Assembly (NCBI GenBank): GCA_025201375.1
Contig: JAIWZP010000004.1
Location: 248,001-312,000 of the forward strand
Direction of reading: 5' to 3'
Origin: Gongronella butleri
Taxonomy: Eukaryota > Mucoromycota > Mucoromycetes > Mucorales > Cunninghamellaceae
DNA: 64,000 nucleotides
The notes under the pieces are model-generated. The model had not been told where the DNA came from, ran no database searches, and was given only the letters and a program-made list of their open reading frames with translations. Position 1 is the first letter of the stretch, and every line of letters starts with the position of its first letter. A program made the translations under genes and the position numbers. Shown here one piece after another: positions 26,866 through 36,635 of this stretch.

Positions 26866-28539
26866 ATGGCTGGCCCTCAGAATGATTGCCCTGGACGCTC
26901 CTCGATCAAATTGAAAAAATCATGGCTCCTCTGGTGGAACAGCGAAGAATGGTGGTCCACCTGGATTGGCCTGACACTCTTTGGCATTGTCGTTGCCGCG
27001 GTGCGCCATGGGATTCCTCAGCCCGTGTTTTTGCCGTGGGACACCAATCCGTTTATGACTTTTGCCACTGTCGGCAACTATTGTCTGTTGGTGCTCTTTT
27101 TCATTATGGGCGCCTTGCTCTATCTTGCCATGGCGTGCTACCGCCCCAGGAACTGGAAAGTGTTCCCCTTTGGCTACGTCGTTGTCTTTCTTATCGCCCT
27201 TATTAGCAACATGCTCGCAAGCAATGGTAAAAATATTCAAATGGAGCGCTAAAACGGTGTATTTAATGTTTTAGTTTTTTTCTGCTTTTAGTGGCTTTAC
27301 ACAGCGCCAGTCTGGGTGCATCCATCTGGGCCATCATTCTTGGCTGCTGCTTGCGCGCCGTGGTGACGTATTTCCAGAGCAACGATATTCAAGATTTGCC
27401 CCCTTGGCTCAAGATTGCACAGCAAACCGAGCTTTACATTTCCATCAGCTTGGTCTTGCTGTGCATTGACATCACGGTGCTCCGCCCCCTGGCACCTCGT
27501 GCGCTCTTTGTCTCTTGGATCGATACCCCCACCTTGTTTTTGGCCGTGGCCTATATTGGCTGGCATTTCCTCGACATTGACAAGCAAACATCCATCATCA
27601 TGAGCGGCGCCACCTTTATCTGCGGGTCCTCGGCAGCCATTGCTCTCGGTGCATCCATGGGCTGCCCGCACAAGACGGAAATGCCCATTGCCATTGTAAG
27701 TCCACATCCTATTTTTTTCCTTTTTTTTTTTTTTTTTTTTTTACTCAACCTCTCGTAATTTTTTTTGTTTCTAGATCTCCATCTTTACCATTCCTAGCAT
27801 CATTGCGCTACCGTATGTTGCCAAGCGTCTTGCGTTTGGCGCCGAGGTGTCTGGGGCATGGTTTGGCGGCTGTGTGGACTCGACGGGCGCGGTGATTGCC
27901 GCTGCCAGCATCTATGGTGACAAGGATGCCGTGTCGACGTCTGCTGTGGTCAAGATGATGCAGAACGTGCTCATTGGCCCCTTGTCGGTGCTGCTTGCGT
28001 GGGCATGGTCCGAGTACGAGCTGAGGCAGCTGCGTGACGAAGAAAACACGCTTTTGCGCATGCCATCGGACGATTCGCAGCGCGACCAAGACATTGACTT
28101 GGACACGATGCAAAGCGACATCGATGAACGACAAAGCGACGTGGTACCCGCATCCAAAGCGGGGTCCACCGCGACATCCACGACGGTGAACAAGGACGCG
28201 GTGACATTGACCAAAACACCCAAGAAACGCGACAGCGCATACGTGCTTTTGTGGAAACGGTTCCCGAAATTCGTGCTTGGCTTCATCATGACGGCCATCC
28301 TGTTCAACACAGTGCTCGGCGACGCCACGGAGCGCACAAACGTGTACAATTTCAGCTTTTACGTGTCCGAGTACTTTTCAACCCTCTCGTTTGTCAGCAT
28401 TGGCATGGGCCTCAAGCTCGGCGACGTCCGTCAAAACATGCGCAGCGTCGGCAAGCTGTGCGCCCTATACCTGCTGGCCCAAATGGTCGACATTGTCATC
28501 ACCGCCGTCCTTGCGTGGATCGCTTTTACCCTCTTTTAG
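26866..28539 (+). CDS. YeiH/UPF0324-type putative sulfate exporter family membrane protein
   Basis: Exons 26866-27226, 27292-27695 and 27775-28539 give 509 residues. About ten to eleven hydrophobic spans are visible. The family match is CGSSAAIALGAS (compare CGGSAI.A in YeiH), a segment with DSTGAVIAAASIYGDKDA.STSAVVKMMQN followed by a long span, and SFVSIGMGLKLGDVR near the C-terminus. A hydrophilic, acidic loop of about 80 residues lies between two spans and is much longer than in bacterial members. It looks like a eukaryotic addition and could carry regulation. The family is known mainly from bacteria and is annotated as a putative sulfate exporter; the substrate is not established here. 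Spliceosomal introns and matching base composition argue against recent transfer or contamination. The start follows a CACACC leader. Confidence 0.8.
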
Positions 28540-28553
28540 AACTCAATTGACAC

Positions 28554-28559
28554 AATAAA
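28554..28559 (+). terminator. AATAAA signal of the YeiH-type gene
   Basis: AATAAA occurs 15 nt after the stop codon. The remaining 350 nt to the next start is T-rich and serves as 3' flank plus promoter. Confidence 0.4.
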
Positions 28560-28914
28560 AAAAAGCCTGGAAGCTTCGTTTTTTTCTTTCTCTCTCGATT
28601 GTATCTTTTTTTTTCATAATTGCTTGCCCTTGATCTTGCTGCATGAACATGTTTGCTCCCCCTTGCAGTGCGTCATCAGATCAATTGCTTTATTGACGCG
28701 TTGCCCATGATCTAAAGTGGCAAGTTGCAATCTTGGTCGCCCATTGTGTCACCCTGTTTGGAAAATGACCCAATTTCTTTTTTTTTTTTTTTTTTTTTTT
28801 GCGCCCAATCCTCTCTGCCTTTCTTCTTGGTCCCATTTTTACTCTATTTTTCCACTTTTTTTTTTTTTTCTTTCTCATTTGCCCACGGAAGAATATTCCT
28901 TTATATACCATAGC

Positions 28915-30613
28915 ATGGCGTCGACCTCTGCACCAATACCAATCGAAACTGAGAGTGCTTTGGCCGTCCAAGGCGCTTCCGGCGCTACAGTGCGCTCAAA
29001 CAGCCTCCAACTCTTGCGACGGTCCTGGCAAAGCATATCACGCGCCAGCAAATTTATGTTGCTTGCCTCGGTCTTTTTTACAGCTTCACAGGCAAGGCAG
29101 TGAGAGCCCCGTCGTGTCGCTAGTTTTGGATGTTTTTTTTTTTTTTTTTTGTCTAATTCCCTCTTTTTTTTGCACCTTTGCCATTGCTATAGATTGCTGT
29201 GACCGTCGCAATTCTCACGTTGTTCCCGACGCAAACGTGCGACAAGCCTGTGCAAACCTATTTGATTGTCTACGCTGTGCGGCTGGGCCTCGTGCTGCCA
29301 TTGGTCGTTTTCCAGCACCTGACCGGCGGCGCACTCCGCCAACAGCGACAGCACCAGCAGCACCAGCAGCACCAGCAGCACCAGCAGCACCAGCAGCACC
29401 AGCAGCATGTCGCAGCGCGATCGACACCAGGCACCTCGCGCATCGACCCTGGCTCCATGACGTCGTCATCCTCGTCATCCTCCACCTTTTATCAGCCGTC
29501 GCCATCCTCAGACGCTCATACGGCGGGCTCATCAGCCCAATTGCGCGACCAACAGCCAGCGCAGCCATCCAATCCGCCGCCATCAAATCAGATCAGCTCG
29601 CAGCAGCAATCGCTCAAGGAATGGTGTGATCGGTAAAAACAAAAAAAAAGGAAAAAAAAAGAGTAAAAAAAAATCCAATTTTACATGAATTGATGTGTTT
29701 CTGCCCCCATAGGATCCGTTCGCTGGTCGATCTTTTTGGCATCCTTTGGTTCATTGTGGGCAATTACATCTTGTTCACGACGCAGAATTGCACCTTCCAG
29801 GCACGTCCTTATTATTATACCATTTTGACATGGGTGCTCCTCAATTACATTGTCATCCTCATCCCCGTCTTTGTGTGCGCCTCGGTCGTCTTTTGTCTAC
29901 CTTGTGTCCTCGGTATGCTTCATGTTAAAAAAAAAAAAAAAAGGCAAAAAATGACATGCGATGGCTGATTTTGGCGATTTTTCTTGTTTTCCTCATTTTT
30001 TATTAGTTGTTCTGCGTATGCTGAACGTGCATGATGTGCCTGGCATGACGGTGGGCGCGACAAACGAGGAAATTGAGAACATGCCCGTGTACAGATACAA
30101 AAAGGAGGAGGCAGACGCGACACCCACGGAAAATCGGTCGACGGTGACATTGTCGGCGACCCACAAGCGGCAATCGTGGTTCCGCGCGTTCCACTTGCGC
30201 CTCCACAGACAGAAACGCACCGACGTGGAAAGCCGCGCATATTCATCCATCACCATCACGCCACAAGAAGATGCCATGTGCTCCATTTGTCTCTCGGAGT
30301 ATGAAGCTGGCGATCTCATTTGCAAACTCTGGTAAGTGCGGGCTTTTTTTTAAGGTTGCTGCTTTGTTTATGTTGACACACGAGTGCAAATGGCTCGGCT
30401 TCAGCAACTGTCAACAGCCAGCATGTATGCACGAGCGACACCTTGTTTTGACTCTCCTTTCCCTTTTTTATCTTTATTTTTAGGTGCAGCCACCATTTCC
30501 ACAAGGATTGCGTGCATGAATGGCTTGGTTTGAATCCGCTGTGTCCGCTCTGCAAACAAGACTTCCGCGGCAAGGAAGGCCAAGACGAAGAAACCGAGAT
30601 GGAAACAAGATAA
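28915..30613 (+). CDS. four-span membrane RING-H2 E3 ubiquitin ligase
   Basis: Exons 28915-29091, 29193-29632, 29713-29912, 30007-30331 and 30484-30613 give 423 residues. Four hydrophobic spans are visible: two before and two after a Ser/Gln/His-rich loop that holds a perfect HQQ minisatellite. The C-terminal RING-H2 starts at Cys364 (CSICLSEYEAGD...CSHHFHKDCVHEW...CPLCK), with all eight zinc ligands in C3H2C3 order. Such proteins ubiquitylate membrane or luminal-pathway clients with an E2 enzyme. The first intron needs a GC donor (CAG|GCAAGG): joining at the nearby GT would put a stop in exon 2. A TATATA sequence lies only about 10 nt upstream of the chosen ATG, so transcription might begin inside exon 1. 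In that case the in-frame Met at 29056 would be the start. Confidence 0.85.
29345..29407 (+). repeat. 9-bp minisatellite encoding His-Gln-Gln repeats
   Basis: A CACCAGCAG unit is repeated about seven times head to tail inside the second exon of the RING-H2 gene. It adds a Gln/His run to the loop between the membrane spans. Perfect 9-bp units keep the frame whatever the copy number. Confidence 0.9.
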
Positions 30614-30851
30614 ATGATCTTTTTTTTTTTTACGCGCGGTGTCACTTTTGGCCCCCCTCTTTTCGTCTTCTCCGCTTCCCTTTTCTTCTGTTTGTTATTA
30701 TTTTTTTCTCCTCTGCCCCATTCTTGTAAATATGTTTATTCCCATCGCATGTATTATTCACCCTCTCGCTCCCTCATCTCCTTTTTTTCCTCTCTTTTTC
30801 TCTCTTTTTTTTTTTCTTCTTCTCCACCCACACCCCACTCCGCTCAATTCC

Positions 30852-32689
30852 ATGCCCCATGAATGTGTATTGTTAGATGCTTGCCAGGTAGCGTCAATAA
30901 AAATCCAGCCAGCCGTGTTGATCCTCCATCCGTGTCGTGTCTTTCTTTTTTTTTTCTCATGTTTTTCTTTGTTATTTTTAGGTGAATGACAGCAGCAATG
31001 AAGCGGCTGTGGCGGTAGCGACGGCAGCAGCGGGGCAGATTGGCCTTGGCATCATCCATCAACAAGATACATCGTCCAAGCAGCGCCGGCAATCGCCGCC
31101 TGGGAATCTCACGCTGCCCGAGGCCATGTTGTTGTCACCGGGGCACATGGACCAAGCCATGCGGCCCATCTACCCGCTGCCCAGTCCCTCCAGCATCGAG
31201 CCGACACCCACCTTTGAGAAGCACATGGTCTTGTCCCCTCCGCATCGTGCAGCATCCAAGCTTGGGCACGATCATATGCTGCGCCATTATCAACACCACA
31301 ATACACACCGCCGCCATCGCCATCGCCATACACGCTCGTCACCAGCCATTTTCCATCCATTGATCACACCCACGCCCACACCTCCCGCAAACACCAGTGA
31401 CAATGCGAATCCGCTGGACGATTTGCAAAATCACATGGCCATGGACATCCCCGTGGACGCCGCCAACGACAACGACATGAAAGACGAGCACCACATCCCG
31501 ATTCTGGCTCTATCGCCGTCATTGGATAGCGAGCAGCAGGCACGCATGCCAAATCTCGCAGAATTGCCTATTCTCGGCGATCTGGACGACAGTGACCACT
31601 ATTTCGACCAGAGTCCCAATGTCATGCCGCCGCTCACGATGTCTGGCGAGCTGCCCGACGACGACGCGTCGCTTGTTGTCACGCCATCATATGACGAAAC
31701 ACAATTGATCGGCAAATGCATCTGGAAATTCCGCATCTTGCGGCTCCTTGGTGCAGGCGCCTTTGCAAGCGTGTACCTTGCCCTTGACACGGACACAGGA
31801 GACAAGACATCCGCCATCAAAATGATACGCAAGGAAAACATGCTGCAAAACTTGCGCGTAAAGTCGAGCATCGAGCGCGAGGTCGCCGTCTTGCAGGTAC
31901 ACGCCAAAAAAAAAAAAAAAACGGTCGCGTTTGAAAAAAAAAGACGTGTCATGCACAACTCGGATTTTAAAACGAGACGCGACGTGACAACTTTTCTTCG
32001 TGTTTTGCTGATTTTTCCTATTTTTCTTTTTTTAGCACCTACACCATCCAGGTATTGTGCGTCTGCAGGCGACGATGGAGATTGAGCACCACGTGTGCCT
32101 TGTGCTCGAATACGTGGAGGGCGGAGAATTGTTCGATTTTGTGCAAGAGAAGCGAATGTTGGATGTCAACGGCAACGTTGACGAGCCTCTGGTGCGTGGT
32201 CTCTTTGTTCAGCTTGCAGATGTAGTACAATGGATGCACACGCAGAATGTGGTGCACCGGGACCTCAAGATCGAGAATGTGCTCCTGTCCACCGACGACA
32301 ACGGCCAAGCAACGTTGAAAATCACGGATTTCGGCCTTGCGCGTGTCATTGACCCTGCGCAACCAATGCTGACTACGCGGTGCGGCAGCGAGGAGTATGC
32401 GGCGCCTGAAATTGTGCAGGGCATTGGCTATGATGGCCGAAAAACAGACACCTGGGCGCTCGGCATCATTTTGTACGCCCTGTTGGTCGCCAGCCTGCCA
32501 TTTAAAAGCAAAAACGGCTCCAGCTCCGTGACACACCTCTTTTACCAGATCATGGAGGCCACCTTGCGCTGGCCAAAGACACTCGCGCTGTCCGACGCCG
32601 CAAAACAGGTAGTGCAAGCCCTGCTCATGCGCAGACCAGAGCAACGCATCGCACTCGCGGACCTGCCTCAATTGCCCTGGTTCTTGTGA
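30852..32689 (+). CDS. serine/threonine protein kinase, CAMK-like
   Basis: Exons 30852-30887, 30982-31896 and 32036-32689 give 534 residues. The first coding exon is only 12 codons. It is inferred because the main frame has no early ATG and begins at a clear acceptor (TTTTTAG). The N-terminal 250 residues are disordered, rich in Pro, Ser, His and Asp. The kinase domain (about 262-534) has a glycine loop LLGAGAFASVYLA, the lysine in SAIKMIRK, HRDLKIENVL, the metal-binding DFG, CGSEEYAAPE and a final RPEQR. All catalytic residues are present. The domain runs to the C-terminus with no tail. The layout (long N-tail, C-terminal kinase) is common among fungal nutrient- and stress-linked kinases, but I cannot assign an orthologue or substrate. 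Confidence 0.85.
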
Positions 32690-33049
32690 GAAGCTCCTTG
32701 ATTTTACCCCCGCCTCGCATCGCCTACTACCTGTATTATTTAACGAAATAAGCATAAAATCAGCACGACACGCGTTTTTTTGTTGTTTTAACTTGCCATC
32801 AAGGGATTAACCAGAGCTGTACGTTAATTTTATCGAAAGAGAAAGGCAAGGATCTTTAATTGTAAAAGAGACTGGATCAGCACTTTAGCGCCAGTGATCG
32901 CCAATTGGTACGTTTATGCATTTTAAATCACATTTTTCTATCCTTGTTTAAAATTACCAAGGTATTGATAGCGTCTCCTTGGTTCTCGTTAATCCACATG
33001 ATGTGCATGATAAAAAAATATTGAACATCAATGGCGCGATGGAAGAGAA

Positions 33050-34010
33050 ATCGCGTTTGAGGCGTTTTTAATGTATTTCGACTATCTGTCGATGAATTCA
33101 CGAGATAAAAGGGATTAATATCTTGTAGTCTGCTCATCCTGGTCGTCTCGTTCAAATGAGCCCGCGCACAAGGCACTGCGATCGCTGGATGACGCGTAAT
33201 GTCAATTTCAAAAATCGTCATTTTTTCAAGGGGTACAGTCGTGGATTTGAAACGAGAGAAAATTATGATCTCAGATCGCCACGCCATTCACACAAATAGT
33301 AAATGGCATCCATTCAATCATAAAGATGCAGTAAAAGCCAAGGGCCCATTGACTGTTTTGCGCGTAAAATGCGAAAAGCTGCGATTTTTGATCCCAAGGT
33401 GAACTCAACGAGGATTAATCGCAGCGCTTTGAAAGCCATCTCATCGGAAAGAGCGCGGCTTGCTGCGTGCGAGATGACAAGTGATCATAAACTTCAGATG
33501 ATTTTTACGCGAAAAAAGGTGGGTCTATTTTTATAATGATTTTCGACGCGTCAAAACAGCGTCAACGACCGTAATATCCGCTTGTAGCGCTCATCAAATT
33601 CATGCGTCTCGCACATGACTGGCCTATGGACGCCTCAGCGCGACTCTTTGAACGCGTTTTCCCTGTGCGAATCGCGCGCAAAGTTAAATCAAAAATTGCT
33701 GTTTGCTCGCGAACCAGCAATTGGATCGCACTCGTCTTTCGCATTTTCCGTGGTTTCTCTACTCGGCTTCTCTTGTGTGCAAGTTACGAGCAAATCTGGA
33801 GACTCATTTTTCAATTTTTTAGCCGGCGATCTCGGCACGACTAAATTTTGATTTGATTGTAGTTTGTTCCCAACAATTGTTAGCTGCTGCACAATGTGTC
33901 GACCACGTGTTTCTCGCCGACCATTTCACGATGTGATGCAATTCCGGGACACTGCTTAGCCTGGTTGGCGAGTAGCAAGCGTTAATGCCCTAAAAACGGA
34001 TTTTAATAAT
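33050..34010 (+). repeat. dispersed repeat R1, copy 2
   Basis: This matches copy 1 over about 850 nt. TTTTTAATGTATTTCG near 33065 equals 4566, TTCAAATGAGCC near 33153 equals 4653, and GGGGTACAGTCGTGGAT at 33230 equals 4731. CATTGACTGTTTTGCGCG and ATGGACGCCTCAGCGCGACT also align, followed by the CAATTTTTTAGCCGGCGATC end. It ends near a CCTGGTTGGCGAGTAGCA-like block, also seen at 5462. It lies between the kinase gene and the small zinc-finger genes. No open frame is shared between copies. Confidence 0.75.
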
Positions 34011-34537
34011 ACTTTTTTTGCAGAAATTGTTCAAATGAACCTATCCTTGACCGAATTGATTCATGGCCCGCTTCCGATGCAAATTTTGGTGTACAGCTAG
34101 TATTTTCTTGCAAAACGGCGTCGATTTTGGGAGTTTAATACATTTTTGACAAATATGCTGCTGAGATTGTACCAACTTCTTATTGGAACACAATTGTAGA
34201 AGCGTCTAAGGCATGATCTACACCCCGTTCGACACGTCGCAGTGCGCGCCGATACGCCGGTGCCGTGAATGTAGAGAAAATGCCTTTTTTTCAGCAAAAC
34301 GCGCGTTTTTCAGCATGGCTCTAGCATCCCAAGATAACCAAAGTTTATTGGCGACAGAATAGTGAAAAAGGAGAACAGATATTATGACAGCAAACAGCGA
34401 GAGCAAGGTATCAAGAGTTTGTCGCGGTTTTGACTGCAAATGGTGCGCCAGCGGTGTTGGCGGCATAGAGTGGACGGGGAGTCCAAAAGAAACACAAAAG
34501 ACAGACACGCTCACGGTCGTAGATGTGCCCCTGGCTG

Positions 34538-34987
34538 TCACTCGGTTGTCGTTGAAGACGAATCAGTCGACTTGGATGGCGTCACGTAGCTCATTTGCGA
34601 TCTCATGTCCTCAGGAAACGTCATTTGAAATTGTTGCTGTGACCATTGCACGTCTGGCGCGTCGGGCAGTCTAAAAGGACAAAAAAAAATGGAAGGATGA
34701 GCCTGATTTTTGATATACAAGAAAGAGTCAGCGTGGAAATCGGCTCACTCCACGCCGTAATCCACAACGAGATGGTTGCGAAACACGTCCAAGGTGGGAA
34801 ACGTCTGGATACAGGAGCAGCATCCAAGGTTATTGTTATCCGAGGGCGATGACCGCGCCACTCTGGCGCCAATAGGCCGGCGTGGCAGGTCCAGATGATG
34901 AACGCGCTCAAAATGATCTCGAAGATGCGAGGGTGAGTGGCGATCGTGGTTTTTGGGACAAAGAGGGCAGCAATAGCGAGGTGGCAT
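34538..34987 (-). CDS. small two-finger C2H2-type protein, degenerate paralogue
   Basis: Exons 34987-34749 and 34670-34538 give 123 residues. Finger 1 is C7-X2-C10-X14-H25-X4-H30. Finger 2 has C56, C59 and H72, but the last ligand is Tyr77 instead of His. The layout, the L32-D-L-P-R-R37 linker and the phase-2 first intron are the same as in the neighbouring gene at 35325-36095, so the two are tandem duplicates. The paralogue's third exon with a membrane span is not joined here. Yet just downstream a different frame carries a hydrophobic stretch (LLSLFAVIISVLLFHYSVAN, plus about 34350-34410) that could be its decayed or differently spliced remnant. Function unknown. The lost ligand and shortened tail suggest it is drifting. 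Confidence 0.65.
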
Positions 34988-35324
34988 TGTGGCAAACGAA
35001 GAGTGGATGGATAAAAAGTGAGCAAAAAAAAAGGGTAATTTTCAAATTAAAGAGCAAAAAAAGGATGAAAATGACAGGCATTGGCTCATTTATCACCTCT
35101 CACCCGCCGAAATGGCTGCCAAGGACAAGTGCCATAAAAATGAGAAGCGCACTTTTGCCTGAGATTAGCCGTCATTGTATTTTTTTGTACCATGCTCGAT
35201 GGACGACGAGAAACATCCCCCAAGTGGCCATTTTTTTTATTTTTTCACTCGCTTAATCTCGTTTCACATCCTAAATGATAGCACGTGCGGACGCTGGAAA
35301 GACAGCCAGCTACTCCAATTGCTT

Positions 35325-36095
35325 TTAATATGATTTCAAGTGCATCGTCAAATTGCAGAGCATGCCAATGATGGCTACAAGCAAGGTAAGCATCACCCAC
35401 AGCGCAAAGCGGATGCGACGCATTTCACGAGACATGGCCAGAGGTTCATCTTGCTGTTGATGGGCTGGCAATTGGGGCGCACGCGGCAGAATGAGGCGCA
35501 AAATGAAGCGCAAAAGACGCATGGAAACGATATCAAACCAATCCGTAGCAGTCGAGAGCGCAGGCGCCCAAGGCGGCGTAAGGACAGCCTGGGACGCCGA
35601 GGACAGACGGTCTGCCACCACGTGATCAGTCAACAGCCTGCAAAAAAAAAAAAAAAAAAAAGTTGAGAAAAAAGACGTCTTTCTCCCTCCACCCTCTGAT
35701 CAAACTTACATTTCATCGCTCTGCGACTCCTCCGTGGTGTAAATGGACCCACTAGAGTCGTTGTCGGCGTCAACATGGCCATTGTCACCCGCGTCTTGCA
35801 TGCGCGGAATGCTAAATTCAACGTGAGCGGCGTGTTTTGATTGTTTTTCCTCGACTTACTCGGCTTGATGGTCATCAATCAAATGATTGTTGAAGGCAGC
35901 GACAGACGGGAACGCTCTCGGGCAGGATGCACATCCGTGCTTTTTCACATTGCGCGGCACACGTTCCGTGTTTTGACCCGGACCGCGGCGGGGAAGATCA
36001 AGACCATGGGTGTCATACAAGTGCTGCCAGAGGAATCTGGGCGCGAGATAGTTTGTATCGCCTTCGCAAATCGAGCAAGAATAGTAGATGGCCAT
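35325..36095 (-). CDS. small two-finger C2H2-type protein with C-terminal membrane anchor
   Basis: Exons 36095-35860, 35811-35710 and 35637-35325 give 216 residues. Finger 1 is C7-X2-C10-X14-H25-X4-H30, slightly longer than the classical spacing. After LDLPRR, finger 2 is canonical: C55-X2-C58-X12-H71-X4-H76. An acidic middle follows, then an arginine-rich amphipathic stretch and one hydrophobic span at about 191-211 (ALWVMLTLLVAIIGML) six residues before the end. This gives a tail-anchored layout with the fingers in the cytosol or nucleus. I know no family with this combination. It is divergent from COG6 with a shared 540-nt upstream region. The start is the first ATG before the ordered YYSCSIC segment. 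Confidence 0.75.
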
Positions 36096-36635
36096 GGGTA
36101 GAAAAAGAGTGAAGGGAAAAAAAAAAGGGAAGAAATACGAAAAAGAAAAAATCAACCCGTTAGTGATTTTAACTGAATGGCACAAAGGCACTTGAAGCGC
36201 ACGGAGATTGAAACCACAAAGCAAGCGCGCCTTTGCATGAAAAGAGGGCTGGGTGCGCCTTTTTGACAATGACGATTAAAAAAGAACAGTAGACACCATT
36301 AACACTAGAGGCGCCATCGAAGCTGCCTTTTTTCAAGTACGAAAACAACGGAAATCATTGAGAAAGAATGTTGCTTGACTATTTTTCACGTGGAAATCAT
36401 CATGATTCTTCTATAAAGGGTGAATGAGGCCACTGCAAGCGAAAAATGGCTCCTTTTCGCGTTGCTTGTCCTCATTTTGACTTGCAACGACGCGCTTCTT
36501 TCTCGGGTAGCACAGGGCCACAGCGGCGGCATTTCAAATTCATTGTGCGGACACTTTTGTGCAAAATTGAAAGCGCGCCAGGGATGGAGGTTCCTTTTGT
36601 GTCCTTTCTTTTCGACTTTTTTTGACCAAGGACTG

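Noticed and set aside
29345..29407. Regularly spaced short repeats that might be taken for a CRISPR array
   Set aside because: The units are a continuous 9-bp head-to-tail repeat without spacers, lie inside a eukaryotic coding exon and encode HQQ.
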